Counted from the stretch's first letter, positions 44,257-52,741 are shown. The stretch: 64,000 nucleotides of DNA from a bacterium 1XD42-54 (GCA_003612585.1 RAZH01000004.1:248001-312000), one strand, 5' to 3'. Program-made: numbers and translations. The notes: generated by a model not told the origin, from the sequence alone.

Positions 44257-44923
44257 CGCCTGTCACCTCTGAAACCGGATATGCCAGCTGTTTTCCAAAT
44301 CCGTTTTTGGATGCAGAATTGTCATAAATTTCTTCAATCCGGAAAATGTAGGCCGGATAACTCAGCCATCTGGTCATATCTGGTGTATGATAGACGTCAT
44401 GCTGCGCATTGATAAACTGCTGGTACAGTTCTCTCTTTCCTGAAATGTTCTCATCGTAAATTTCCACTTTTCCTTTTAATTTGTAGGAAATACCAGGCGG
44501 CTGATGAAAAATCAACGCAGCCTCCTTATTTACCTGATAATTGATCCATGTGTGTGACTTTGCCATCTCCAGACTGCCCAGCTTTGATAAATCTACTCTG
44601 TCATATGCATCTTCGCCATACATGTATTTGATCAGAAGTTCCATACCGCGCTGCCCGTATGTTTTATCCTCCGGATCATACGTTTTGATATGCGCAACGT
44701 ATGCCTCCAGCGTCTCTTCCAGATATTCATCCTTAGGCAGAAAGCCAACGCCTTTTATACTTGCATTCGGTCCTGCCGGCCCATAGGAAACAAATGCCGG
44801 TTCATGGGAACAGAAATTCAAAAACAATTGTTCTTTTGATCCCATTACGCCATTGTACATATCAATAACATGCTTTGCTCTTTTCTTAAAAGCCCAGTCA
44901 AAAAATCTCTGTGATGATTCCAT
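44246..44923 (-). CDS. Putative FMN-binding split-barrel (PNPOx-like) protein
   Basis: 225 residues from the ATG at 44923 (GGGAGGAACCT site). No signal or membrane segment, so cytoplasmic. The stretch SHTWINYQVNKEAALIFHQP followed by YKLKGKVEIYDE has the form of the pyridoxamine-phosphate-oxidase-like split barrel (strand, short turn, GxVEI strand). The N-terminal 100 residues are helical and not recognised. Split-barrel proteins include flavin reductases and haem-degrading enzymes of the HugZ class, so a reductive or cleaving step on an imported compound is conceivable. It sits inside the importer operon, overlapping the binding-protein gene. The family call is tentative. Confidence 0.5.
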   Translation of the reverse strand: MESSQRFFDWAFKKRAKHVIDMYNGVMGSKEQLFLNFCSHEPAFVSYGPAGPNASIKGVGFLPKDEYLEETLEAYVAHIKTYDPEDKTYGQRGMELLIKYMYGEDAYDRVDLSKLGSLEMAKSHTWINYQVNKEAALIFHQPPGISYKLKGKVEIYDENISGKRELYQQFINAQHDVYHTPDMTRWLSYPAYIFRIEEIYDNSASKNGFGKQLAYPVSEVTGVEA

Positions 44924-44958
44924 AGGTTCCTCCCATTTCTGCTCTGTTTTCCTTTTCA

Positions 44959-46083
44959 TCATTTATCTGCAACTACTGTGCACTCATATCTTGCCAGCCC
45001 CGCTGATTTACGCACCCGAAGCCCGTTAAAAGTAAGCTTTCCACCTTCACAGGAACATGTTCCGGCCGGCACGGTAGCTACCTGTTTCAATCCACGCACA
45101 GATGTCTCCGGATGATCCGGATACTGTTTGATATAACCGTTAGCCGTATTAATTGACAGAATTCCTGTCTCTGTAAAATCCGCCGCCGTTGCTTCGTAGC
45201 TTCCGTCTGCATACACCTTTACCTTCACATCAAAGGTTTCATTCTCTCCCGTCACCTCTCCGTTTCCGGAAAGCTCTGCGATCACAGACGGTTCCTCTAT
45301 CCTTGTAAACTCCAGTTTTTCTCTCTCCTGCGCGTTTGTATCAGGATACACGGACACCTGTAATGTTTCAGCATCTACGACATCGCAGGAAATCCGGGAA
45401 CCACCGTCCGGCTCCAGGGCCAGCTGCGTGGTGTTAACACCGTACGTTCCTGTTTCATACCAGAAACACATCTGACCATCCTGCTCATAGCGGATCATAT
45501 GCATATAGCTGTCGTCTTCGTAGAAAGCAACCGTATGCAGATACGTCACACCGTCTTCTGCCATATCCGCCGCTTCATAGCTTCCGACCTGAAACTCTGA
45601 TTCCGTATCCGGCGCATCATAATCTTCCGGAATAACAACCGCAATCAACTGCGCATCCGGATTATCGTCCGAAGTCGTCGTAGCCTTTGCAGAACCGTAG
45701 TAAATGTAATCACAGCCGGTAAAATCAAGGCTTCCATCCTCCGTCACAACAAAACTGCTCGTCAAACCGTCAGATACTGATTTTTCTTCTCCGTTAACGG
45801 TCTCATACACCATAATGTACTCGTCTTCGGACTCCTGAAACGTTCCTGAACTCTTATTTGTGGCAAAATCAACCGTATTGGAAAACAGGAAATTTCCATC
45901 TTCTTCCAGACGGAGATAAATAGTCAGATTCATTCCTAGCTCCGTCAGATCAACATAATAATCATTGGCAACCTCTTTCGTATCCGTTGCTTTTTTCTCT
46001 TCTGACTGTCCGCAGCCTGTCATACCCAAAACCAGAACTGCCGCCATCAGACCTTCCAAATATCTGCCAGCTGATTTTCCCAT
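44959..46083 (-). CDS. Lipoprotein sharing domains with the large repetitive protein
   Basis: 374 residues with a clear lipobox (VLVLGMTGC, Cys near 24). The first 120 residues (NLTIYLRLEEDGNFLFSNTV, then DEYIMVYETV) match the small N-terminal domain of the 1,111-residue protein. Residues about 170-260 (VGSYEAADM, VAFYEDDSYMHMIRYEQDG, ETGTYGVNTTQLAL) match its repeat B. A last domain follows (DVKVKVYADGSYEATAADF). It would be anchored to the outer face of the membrane. It starts 2 bp after the stop of the Ig-like protein gene and precedes the split-barrel gene. Likely role: ligand capture or hand-over beside the importer; inference. Confidence 0.8.
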   Translation of the reverse strand: MGKSAGRYLEGLMAAVLVLGMTGCGQSEEKKATDTKEVANDYYVDLTELGMNLTIYLRLEEDGNFLFSNTVDFATNKSSGTFQESEDEYIMVYETVNGEEKSVSDGLTSSFVVTEDGSLDFTGCDYIYYGSAKATTTSDDNPDAQLIAVVIPEDYDAPDTESEFQVGSYEAADMAEDGVTYLHTVAFYEDDSYMHMIRYEQDGQMCFWYETGTYGVNTTQLALEPDGGSRISCDVVDAETLQVSVYPDTNAQEREKLEFTRIEEPSVIAELSGNGEVTGENETFDVKVKVYADGSYEATAADFTETGILSINTANGYIKQYPDHPETSVRGLKQVATVPAGTCSCEGGKLTFNGLRVRKSAGLARYECTVVADK

Positions 46084-46085
46084 CT

Positions 46086-46799
46086 CTATTTCTCCGTATC
46101 TTCCTCTGTTTTCTCAGTACTTTCTTCTTCCGTATCCTCTTCTTCCACTTTTACAAGCTCCATCTCTGTAGCGGCACCGCCTGTCGGGAGCTTGCCCGTG
46201 AGACATCCCTTCTCATCTGAAATGAGAAACACAGCCGTATACTCACCCAAAACATCATCTGTAAAAGTAATCTCCGTGCCTGCCATCACATAAGTTCCTT
46301 CTGCCTCCAGAGCCGGCATCTCTCCGCCGCCATTTAACGAAACCTCCATCGGCGCCCTGTAGTAAGAATAAGTGCCATCCTCCTTCAATACAATATCAAC
46401 AGCAACATCACATCCCATTGCTTCAATTTTTTTCACACCGGAGTATGTGCCAAACAGATCATAAACTGCCACATCCATACTTGCCGAGACAGTCTCATCC
46501 GCTGCAGAAGTTGCAATTATTGTCGTAACTCCATATCCAGTCGCTGTAATCACACCTTCTCCGGAAACCTCTGCAACCGAATCATCATACGTAGAAAAAA
46601 TAATCTCTTCATTTGCATCATCCCCTGAAATTTCAAGAGCTGCCGCTGCGTCATATGTGCTCCCAAGCCCCGGAATCAAATGTGCCGCTTCCTCAAATTG
46701 AATACTTTCCGGTACCTTTCCCTGTGCGCCTGCAGCCGCCGGGATGCCCAGTACGCAAAGTGTTGCCATTCCTGTTGCAAAAAGTTTTTTCCGATTCAT
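46086..46799 (-). CDS. Secreted protein with Ig-like (Big_2) and repeat-B-like domains
   Basis: 237 residues, AGAGGAGG ribosome site. Signal peptide about 1-25 (ATLCVLGIPAAAGA). Residues about 30-110 look like a bacterial Ig-like domain (EIIFSTYDDSVAEVSGEGVI and TATGYGVTTIIATSA are typical Big_2 strands). Residues about 115-210 resemble repeat B (FGTYSGVKKIEAMG, LKEDGTYSYYRAP, EAEGTYVMAGTEITF). The tail is Glu/Thr-rich. No anchor is visible. It lies between the M6 protease pseudogene and the lipoprotein gene. Confidence 0.75.
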   Translation of the reverse strand: MNRKKLFATGMATLCVLGIPAAAGAQGKVPESIQFEEAAHLIPGLGSTYDAAAALEISGDDANEEIIFSTYDDSVAEVSGEGVITATGYGVTTIIATSAADETVSASMDVAVYDLFGTYSGVKKIEAMGCDVAVDIVLKEDGTYSYYRAPMEVSLNGGGEMPALEAEGTYVMAGTEITFTDDVLGEYTAVFLISDEKGCLTGKLPTGGAATEMELVKVEEEDTEEESTEKTEEDTEK

Positions 46800-46850
46800 C
46801 TTCTTTTCCTCCTCTTATTGATAAATCCTTTTCTATCTGTATTTCGGATT

Positions 46851-48933
46851 TTACACTCCCGTTATAAATCCAAAGATACTGTTAAAGTTATTCCTTACTG
46901 ACTGTGATTCTGTGCTTTTTACAACCCCAGCCGGAATTACCAGCGTATAATCGCAATTACTTTCCAGCGCTTCATCAAACACAATGCGCATCTCTCTTCC
47001 ATCTGTCACAACATGGTATTCGTCCAACAGCTGGTTTCCTGACGCAACTATAATCTTTGAAAACGAATCTTCATCAACCGCTGCAATCATGCGGTCGAAT
47101 GTCACGGTAATCTCTTGCGTATCCGCCGGAATCGTCACAATCTCGCTCTCCCGGCAGGGAACAATTACCGGCTCCGGTGTGACGCTTTCAATCGATAGAC
47201 TATTCGTCGGTTCTTCATAGCTCAGTCTGATTACGGCCTCTCCCGTTTCCGATATTGATGCAACCGTAATCGCCAGGCCATTATAAACCGTTGCATTTCC
47301 ATAGGCATCGTATCCGTTCGTATTCGGATAAGTCTCCGGTGTAATCTGATCTCCTGCCAGATAGTAATCTTTCGGATCATAAGAAATTTTGTTGCCTGAA
47401 CCCATCGTAAGATAATTCAGTATTTCATCTTTTCCATCCGCTTCAAGAGCACTGATGAACTTCGTACTCGTATAAGAGTTATCATATTTGAATCCAAATG
47501 CATTCCAGTTTCCTTCCAATTCTCCTTCATCTAAAGAAGCGTCATATGAAGAACTCTCACAACAGGCTCCTTAAGTCGTGTCAGCTCTCCTGCATTCATC
47601 GTTGGGCTGACGACCTCAATCACCAACAATTCTGTAAACAGCGAATCCGAATCCTTTAATTTTACAAAGATCGCGTCTCCTCTCTCATTTGACGGCCGAA
47701 GCGTGTAAACGTGCTCCGCCTCGTTTAGCGAAGCAATATCCAGATATTCGATTACTTCCGGATCAACCCATCCTAACAGCCATTTGCTAAATGCATTATG
47801 ATCCGCTGTGTTGGAATCCATCATATCCATTCCACCAAGTCCGCCTTCTAAGGCTCCTCCGGTATATGCGTTCCCGTATCTGGTTCTCTCTTTCGTATCA
47901 TAACTGTAATAATCATTTAATCCGAGCAAATGTCCTGTCTCGTGCGTCAGAGAATTGACATTGCATACAAGCGGCGGCACCGATGACCAGACTGTCGTTC
48001 CCGGCACGAAAATGTACCCTGTCACTTTTGCATCCCATTCTTGCGGAGAATTCATCCAGGAGGACCGGTATGCGCAGGACCACATCCCCGTATCGTTGTC
48101 CATGTTTCCTGCCCAGAGGACATAAAGAGAATCAATAACACCGTCCTTATCTGCATCATATTCCGTCAGATTCAGTCCCTCTTCCTGAATAAAATAATTC
48201 AGCACTTCTTCCATGATCTCTTTATCCGATTCGTACTTGCCTCGCTCTTTTTTCATGCGGTACCAGTCCAGCACGGTCCCATCAATCGTCAGATTTCCAT
48301 AGGAAGACCTGTAATAATATGCACTGAGCGAAGTTCTGTTTGACAGTCCAAATAATGCCTCTTCGATTCCTTCTGCCGTAATAAACCGCGGCCTCTTGTA
48401 ATCCGGAAAATCAATTAAAAGTACCAACGGCCTTGCAGTTCCAAGAGACGGCATGCTCTGCTGTAGCATCACGGTTCCATTTTCAAATGCACGCACAACA
48501 GGCGCCTCTTTTCCACTGACATCCTGCGGCTCATACACCACTGTATCTTCCTGTTCCCGTTCGACCTTTTCAATAAACTCCAGTGTAGTCCCTGCCGTCC
48601 AGTACACTCCATACCCGCTTGCCGGATCAATATTCCCGCTTCTCGGAAGCAGATACGTCGACGCCGCGAATTACAAACACGTCTGCATCATAAAGAGAAA
48701 GTGTGTAAGTCCCCATTGCATGCTCTGCATCATATGAAACCGGAGCATCCGTATAGGTAAACACAATGTCCTCTGCCGTATCCTTCCCCCGATTCAAGCT
48801 CATCGTAAATAAACGTCCGACCATTCAAAACGTCCGGGAGTATTTGCATTTCAGCTGCCCTTACTTTCTGATCCATCCCCCACATGCAGCACATACCGGT
48901 CACCATAGCCATTCCTATCAAGAATTTTTTCAT
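46851..48933 (-). pseudogene. Secreted M6-type metalloprotease, frameshifted
   Basis: The reading frame is continuous only if three shifts are allowed. A signal peptide and start (ATG at 48933, GGGAGAC site) run into a G5 tract at 48786-48790, where one base too many breaks the frame. The second piece ends its match near 48660-48670 and continues in the third frame (STYLLPRSGNIDPASGYG). The third piece has the catalytic motif HETGHLLGLNDYY (zinc HExxH with downstream Asp) and the family's LVLLIDFPDY. A one-base loss near 47546 then moves to the last frame (DASLDEGELEGNWNAFG), which ends in a beta-rich domain with an Ig-like segment. Intact it would have about 690 residues. All neighbours are intact, so decay is likelier than poor sequence. 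Confidence 0.8.
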
Positions 48934-48989
48934 ATCGAAATGTCTCCCTTTCTCTTCTCGAAATGCGCTGAAAATCTATTGACTCATTT

Positions 48990-48998
48990 TCGTTATCG
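48990..48998 (-). promoter_or_regulatory. CGATAACGA element upstream of the M6 gene
   Basis: The same 9-mer as at 38385, here about 57 bp upstream of the first gene of the cluster. The match in two promoters of one cluster suggests a shared regulator, but two sites are too few to define a motif. Confidence 0.3.
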
Positions 48999-49062
48999 GT
49001 AAATAGTTTAGAGTTATTCTATGCTAATATATATTAGTCTTCACTAACTCATAGCAAATTAT

Positions 49063-49086
49063 AAATCGGCATTTCTGCCGATTTTT
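49063..49086 (+). terminator. Orphan terminator-like hairpin
   Basis: AAATCGGCA and TGCCGATTT form a perfect 9-bp stem with a TTTC loop, followed on the plus strand by TTCTTT. No plus-strand gene lies upstream within 17 kb, so it may end a short non-coding transcript or be a relic. The remaining bases of 48934-49291 show no gene. Confidence 0.5.
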
Positions 49087-49291
49087 CTTTAAATCATTAT
49101 ATATGAATGGAAACTTTCAGCCGCAGCCCGCAAACAGTTAGTTTTATCTAACGCCTTTTTATACTATCACACTAATTTTACATCGTCAAGTAAAACCTGA
49201 TACCAAGAACTTACCCTTTAAAAATAATGGAGCCTTTGGGTAATTCCCAAAAGCTCTTGATTCAACATTTTCAGCCTTACATCTTTCCGTT

Positions 49292-49767
49292 TCAAATTCC
49301 AAGTTTCTTTGTTTGATTTAACAGAATGTCACTCTGATCGGGGTACGCATTCCAGTATTTACCCACGAAAGCACTATTTCCATTCCTGAGTGCTCTTCCC
49401 TGTAATGGCAGTGCTATCAGATTTCCGTTCCTGCTTGCCGTGGGATGGATAACATTCTGTCATTCCATCGATTATTCACAGAGAAAAATACCCACCGTTT
49501 GCCCATCTCTTTGCATATACATCGGTTCTTCCCCAGAACATTGCAAATACTGGTTGGCTAAATCTTTCATAATGTCTTTATTCAGAATACATTCATCCTA
49601 ATATAGATCATATTCTTCTATAACTTTCAATTTTTTCACTAAATGCATTTTCTGTATCATACGAAATATTTGCTTCTTCCAGTTGTTCTTTTAATCTCTT
49701 ATTTTTCATCCTGAAGGATCCATACTAATTTTCGAAACGAAACCAGATTATATGCTTCTGTATTCAT
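49292..49767 (-). pseudogene. Remnant of a TOTE conflict-system primase (AEP) gene
   Basis: Fragments of one protein can be read in order across several frames from an ATG at 49767: MNTEAYNLVSFRKLVWILQD, then NKRLKEQLEEANISYDTEN, then DIMKDLANQYLQ, FWGRTDVYAKRWANGGYF, NNRWNDRML, and finally NGNLIALPLQGRALRNGNSA with WNAYPDQSDIL before a stop at 49292. These match, in order, the coiled-coil start, the WGRxDVYAKR segment, the NNRWNDR segment and the GNLIALPLQG...YPDQ segment of the archaeo-eukaryotic primase part of TOTE conflict proteins. At least three frameshifts are present. About 150 residues are missing before the last fragment, and the helicase and nuclease parts are gone. It lies 39 bp beyond ptuB on the same strand. 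Confidence 0.8.
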
Positions 49768-49805
49768 GATAACAGCATTCCTTATGTATAGGTCAGAATG
49801 ATTGT

Positions 49806-50549
49806 CTATAATCCACGCCTTACAAACGATTTATATTTCTTTGTAAAATAGAAAATTTTTACTCCAACATACTCTTCACGTTCTTCTTTACTAGAGAGAG
49901 TCTCCATCAGTTTTTTCAACGTAATTGAATTGCACTTTCCCTCTCTATTCAACTTATCCATCATAAGTTTTGCTCTTTCATAGGTATCTCTTCTGCCTTT
50001 TAATACTTCAGTGGCAGTATCTCTGATGGTTCCATCTGCCTTTCTTATACCATTCAAATGCAATGTCTCATTGATATCCGTTTCCATATCTTTGTCAAAC
50101 GGATTTGTATGGATTGTTCCGTCTGGCTTATATGCGATTTTATCCATTTGTACTTTGTTAAGCGGACTCAAAAATAACTCGTTTTCTTTCTTGTATGCAT
50201 CACAACAAAGAATCTTTCCCTGCTGCCCCGTTGCTTTCTCTCCGCCATCACATACACCAAGCATGTTGCTGTAGTTAATGGCATTTTCCTTGTCCTTACT
50301 GAGCGGCACCAAATGCTCCACTCTGGAATGAATGTCGTCTTTTATTCGTTTCATACAATAAGCACATAATCCATGCTGCTCGTGAATGAGAATACGCTTC
50401 ACTTCATCCTTCGGGAAATCATTATTAAAAATATTTCTGATAGCTGTAGTATTACCTTCCTCGATTGCTTTCCAGGCTTCACTCTTTCTAATCCCGATAA
50501 TACGCTCCTTTACAGAAGACGACAGTCCTTCCTTTTCTATAAAAATCAT
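49806..50549 (-). CDS. ptuB: Septu-type HNH endonuclease PtuB
   Basis: 247 residues, GGAGGTATACGT before the ATG. The HNH core is at about 60-110: CAYCMKRI (zinc-knuckle Cys pair), SRVEHLVPLSKD (catalytic His) and INYSNMLGVCDGG (Asn and Cys). This arrangement is typical of the HNH proteins paired with AAA ATPases in Septu systems. The C-terminal third is helical and basic. It lies 18 bp after ptuA in one operon with an XRE regulator. In characterised systems the pair forms a complex that cuts nucleic acid after phage infection. Codon use and A/T content look higher than in the flanking core genes, consistent with transfer. Confidence 0.88.
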   Translation of the reverse strand: MIFIEKEGLSSSVKERIIGIRKSEAWKAIEEGNTTAIRNIFNNDFPKDEVKRILIHEQHGLCAYCMKRIKDDIHSRVEHLVPLSKDKENAINYSNMLGVCDGGEKATGQQGKILCCDAYKKENELFLSPLNKVQMDKIAYKPDGTIHTNPFDKDMETDINETLHLNGIRKADGTIRDTATEVLKGRRDTYERAKLMMDKLNREGKCNSITLKKLMETLSSKEEREEYVGVKIFYFTKKYKSFVRRGL

Positions 50550-50567
50550 ACGTATACCTCCGTCAGA

Positions 50568-51839
50568 TTAAAGATTACTGATCAGCTTTGCATCATCAAT
50601 AATCCCTGCAACTCTCTTATATTCCGTATTATCCTCACCTAAAACAGCTTTAAGTTTTCCTAATGCTTCATCTGCTTTATCAAAATCGTCATCTTCAAGT
50701 GCCGCATCAACCGCATCCATATGAATCTTAATATTCTTAGGCCTTGATACGCTTTCCTGTCTGAATAGCAGCACATCCTCTACCGGATATCCATAGCTAT
50801 CTGGAAGATAGGTCGCAGTCTTCTTATCATCAAGGAAAATTAAATTCGCGCTTTTGGCAGATGAAATCACAATTGGCGAATGTGTCGCTATGATAAACTG
50901 TACATTAGGAAACGATGCATTTAATGCTTTGATGATATTCCACTGCCACTTTGGGTGAAGGTGCATGTCAACTTCATCAATAAGAACGATTCCTTTAACT
51001 TCCGAAAGATTACTAAGATCAGGATTTATAAGTGCCACTCTGTATGCCAGATCCATCATCATCCATAATAAAGATTGATATCCCGCACTCAGCTTAGAGA
51101 TCGCCATTTCTACTTTGTCATCCCTATAAACCAGTTCTTTGAACTGACCTGAGTAATAAATTTCCGGCATATTTTCAAGTTCATTTATTTCTTTCATAAA
51201 AACAGCAATTATTTTCTTAAAAGTTTCATATTCACAAATTTTTCTGCCCTTATTGACTGTAGCAATTTCCTGGTTCATACACCATTGCTGGATTGCTTTT
51301 ACATCCATAGAAAAATCCAGGCAGCCAATGTATCCGCATCGTCTGTCATCCAGTTTTTTCTTCAATTCATTTCCAAAGTCTCCACGTCTTACTTTCCATA
51401 CTCTAGCCGCACTCTGGTAACTGAGAAGCGGCAGTGAAGTACCTGGTTTATTTGTAAGCTTTTTCATCCACGCACATACTTTACGGTCATCAGTTTTTGT
51501 ATGTGTAGAGGATATTTGCTCCTTAATACGGTTCCAGGTGTAATCATCTGAATCTGTTTTTAGACTGCATCCTACCGAAACAGGCTCACAATAAGAAACC
51601 ATTTGAGAATTATCGCCCACCCGGTTTACAACAATATGAACGTCTTCTTTGGGTATATTTTTTGCGCTGACTCCTTGTACATTTACAAAGAGTCCGCTAA
51701 GAGCAATCGCAATACCATCCAGCACAGAAGTTTTTCCAGTACCATTATCACCTATCAGAAGGTTGGTTCCCGGCTGGAGATCGATTTCGATTTCTTCGAT
51801 CGCCTTATAATTCTTTAAACTAACCTTTTCTAAAAACAT
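50568..51839 (-). CDS. ptuA: Septu-type AAA/SMC-like ATPase PtuA
   Basis: 423 residues. SMC/RecF-like opening MFLEKVSLKNYKAIEEIEI, Walker A GDNGTGKTSVLDGIA, signature-like KLSAGYQSLLWMMMDLAY, Walker B GIVLIDEVDMHLHPKWQ and switch FIIATHSPIVISSA. The C-terminal 60 residues are acidic and helical (DDDFDKADEALGKLKAVLGED), as in PtuA proteins. It would act as the sensor and scaffold that holds the HNH partner inactive until infection. It follows an XRE regulator by 78 bp and precedes ptuB by 18 bp. The combination fits a type I Septu system. Confidence 0.88.
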   Translation of the reverse strand: MFLEKVSLKNYKAIEEIEIDLQPGTNLLIGDNGTGKTSVLDGIAIALSGLFVNVQGVSAKNIPKEDVHIVVNRVGDNSQMVSYCEPVSVGCSLKTDSDDYTWNRIKEQISSTHTKTDDRKVCAWMKKLTNKPGTSLPLLSYQSAARVWKVRRGDFGNELKKKLDDRRCGYIGCLDFSMDVKAIQQWCMNQEIATVNKGRKICEYETFKKIIAVFMKEINELENMPEIYYSGQFKELVYRDDKVEMAISKLSAGYQSLLWMMMDLAYRVALINPDLSNLSEVKGIVLIDEVDMHLHPKWQWNIIKALNASFPNVQFIIATHSPIVISSAKSANLIFLDDKKTATYLPDSYGYPVEDVLLFRQESVSRPKNIKIHMDAVDAALEDDDFDKADEALGKLKAVLGEDNTEYKRVAGIIDDAKLISNL

Positions 51840-51917
51840 TTTCCATCATCTCCTTCTTATATGTTTTCCAGAATATTTCATGGATATGTCCCTTATAATA
51901 TACTTTTCAACCATATC

Positions 51918-52142
51918 TTACCTTTCTTTTTCTTCCTCTGCATCGGGTATCACTTCCATAATGTCACCAATATCGCATTTCAACACTTCACAGATACGCA
52001 CCAATACATCCAGAGATACATTCTCGTCTCTGCCCATCTTAGCCATTGTATTAGGACTCATGCTGACTGCATGACGCAAAGCATTCTTATTCATTTTCTT
52101 GTCAATTAACATTTTCCAAAGCTTGTTATAATTTACTTTCAT
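51918..52142 (-). CDS. XRE-family regulator of the Septu operon
   Basis: 74 residues, almost entirely one helix-turn-helix of the Cro/HTH_26 type (YNKLWKMLIDKKMNKNALRHA, then SPNTMAKMGRDENVSLDVL, then CEVLKCDIGDIMEV). The ribosome site is AGAGGTAGATGT. It is the first gene before ptuA and ptuB on the same strand. Small XRE repressors often hold defence operons in check; here that is inference from position. Confidence 0.9.
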   Translation of the reverse strand: MKVNYNKLWKMLIDKKMNKNALRHAVSMSPNTMAKMGRDENVSLDVLVRICEVLKCDIGDIMEVIPDAEEEKER

Positions 52143-52481
52143 ACATCTACCTCTTATGTAACTACAAGTTTATTCTTTTAACTTGTTCTTCTCCATTATC
52201 TGCATTGTTTCCAAGTACAGAACACTGCTTACAGCATAGCATAAGAGTCTCAATACATCAATAATTTATGTTCACAAGATTATAACTTTATTACATTCTT
52301 ATTTTAAATAATGATATACTAGGTTAACCCGAGAGGTTTCCGAAAGACTCATTTTTCGGAAGTTTCAGGAGTAAAATATTAGAATAGCAATCCTATATTA
52401 TTTCCGCACCCCCCCTAAAAAGCAGGACAACTTGTTATTCCTTCGAAAATATCCGTATCCGATTTTCTTGATCTATGGATT

Positions 52482-52532
52482 AAAAAAGACTGGTAAATAC
52501 AGTTATTCACACCGCTTTTACCAGTCTTTTTA
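52482..52532. terminator. Bidirectional terminator-like hairpin
   Basis: GACTGGTAAA (52488-52497) pairs perfectly with TTTACCAGTC (52517-52526). A-runs on the left and T-runs on the right allow it to work in both directions. It probably ends the GGGtGRT operon on the minus strand. Confidence 0.75.
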
Positions 52533-52670
52533 GTTTCAATGCTGTTGCTGATAAGAGGCATTCCTCTGTCGCTTTCTGAAGGCCTCTTTTCTGTCATCTT
52601 ATTCAGTTTATGTTCTCGTTTTAAAACTGCAAATGTTCCTTGTGCCCATATGGGGTGTACAAGTAGTGTA

Positions 52671-52705
52671 GGAGTAGCCTGTATTTTCATACTTTTGGCT
52701 ACTCC
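52671..52705. repeat. Nested inverted repeat
   Basis: GGAGTAGCC and GGCTACTCC enclose a second small stem (GTAT-TTTC-ATAC). Flanking AGTGT and ACTCACT extend the pairing imperfectly. There is no T-run, so it is not a standard terminator. It lies 37 bp from the stop of the GGGtGRT gene. Confidence 0.5.
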
Positions 52706-52741
52706 CACTCACTTTAAAAATCCCTTATTTTACGGCATTTT

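Larger units (their letters stand above)
52143..52741. other. Gene-poor spacer between the Septu operon and the GGGtGRT gene
   Basis: About 600 bp with no credible gene. It holds the Septu promoter region, a small stem at 52338-52362 (TTTCCGAAAG with CATTTTTCGGAAG), a clear terminator at 52482-52532 and another hairpin at 52671-52705. An open frame at 52415-52708 has no ribosome site and no protein-like composition. This is a candidate edge of the defence island. Confidence 0.6.

Noticed and set aside
52415-52708. 97-codon open frame on the minus strand
   Set aside because: No ribosome binding site, mixed composition, and it crosses two hairpins, including a strong terminator. Not protein-like.
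48934-52741. Intact transposon or integrase around the defence genes
   Set aside because: No transposase, integrase, tRNA or long terminal repeats found in the spacers; only the decayed TOTE gene hints at mobility.
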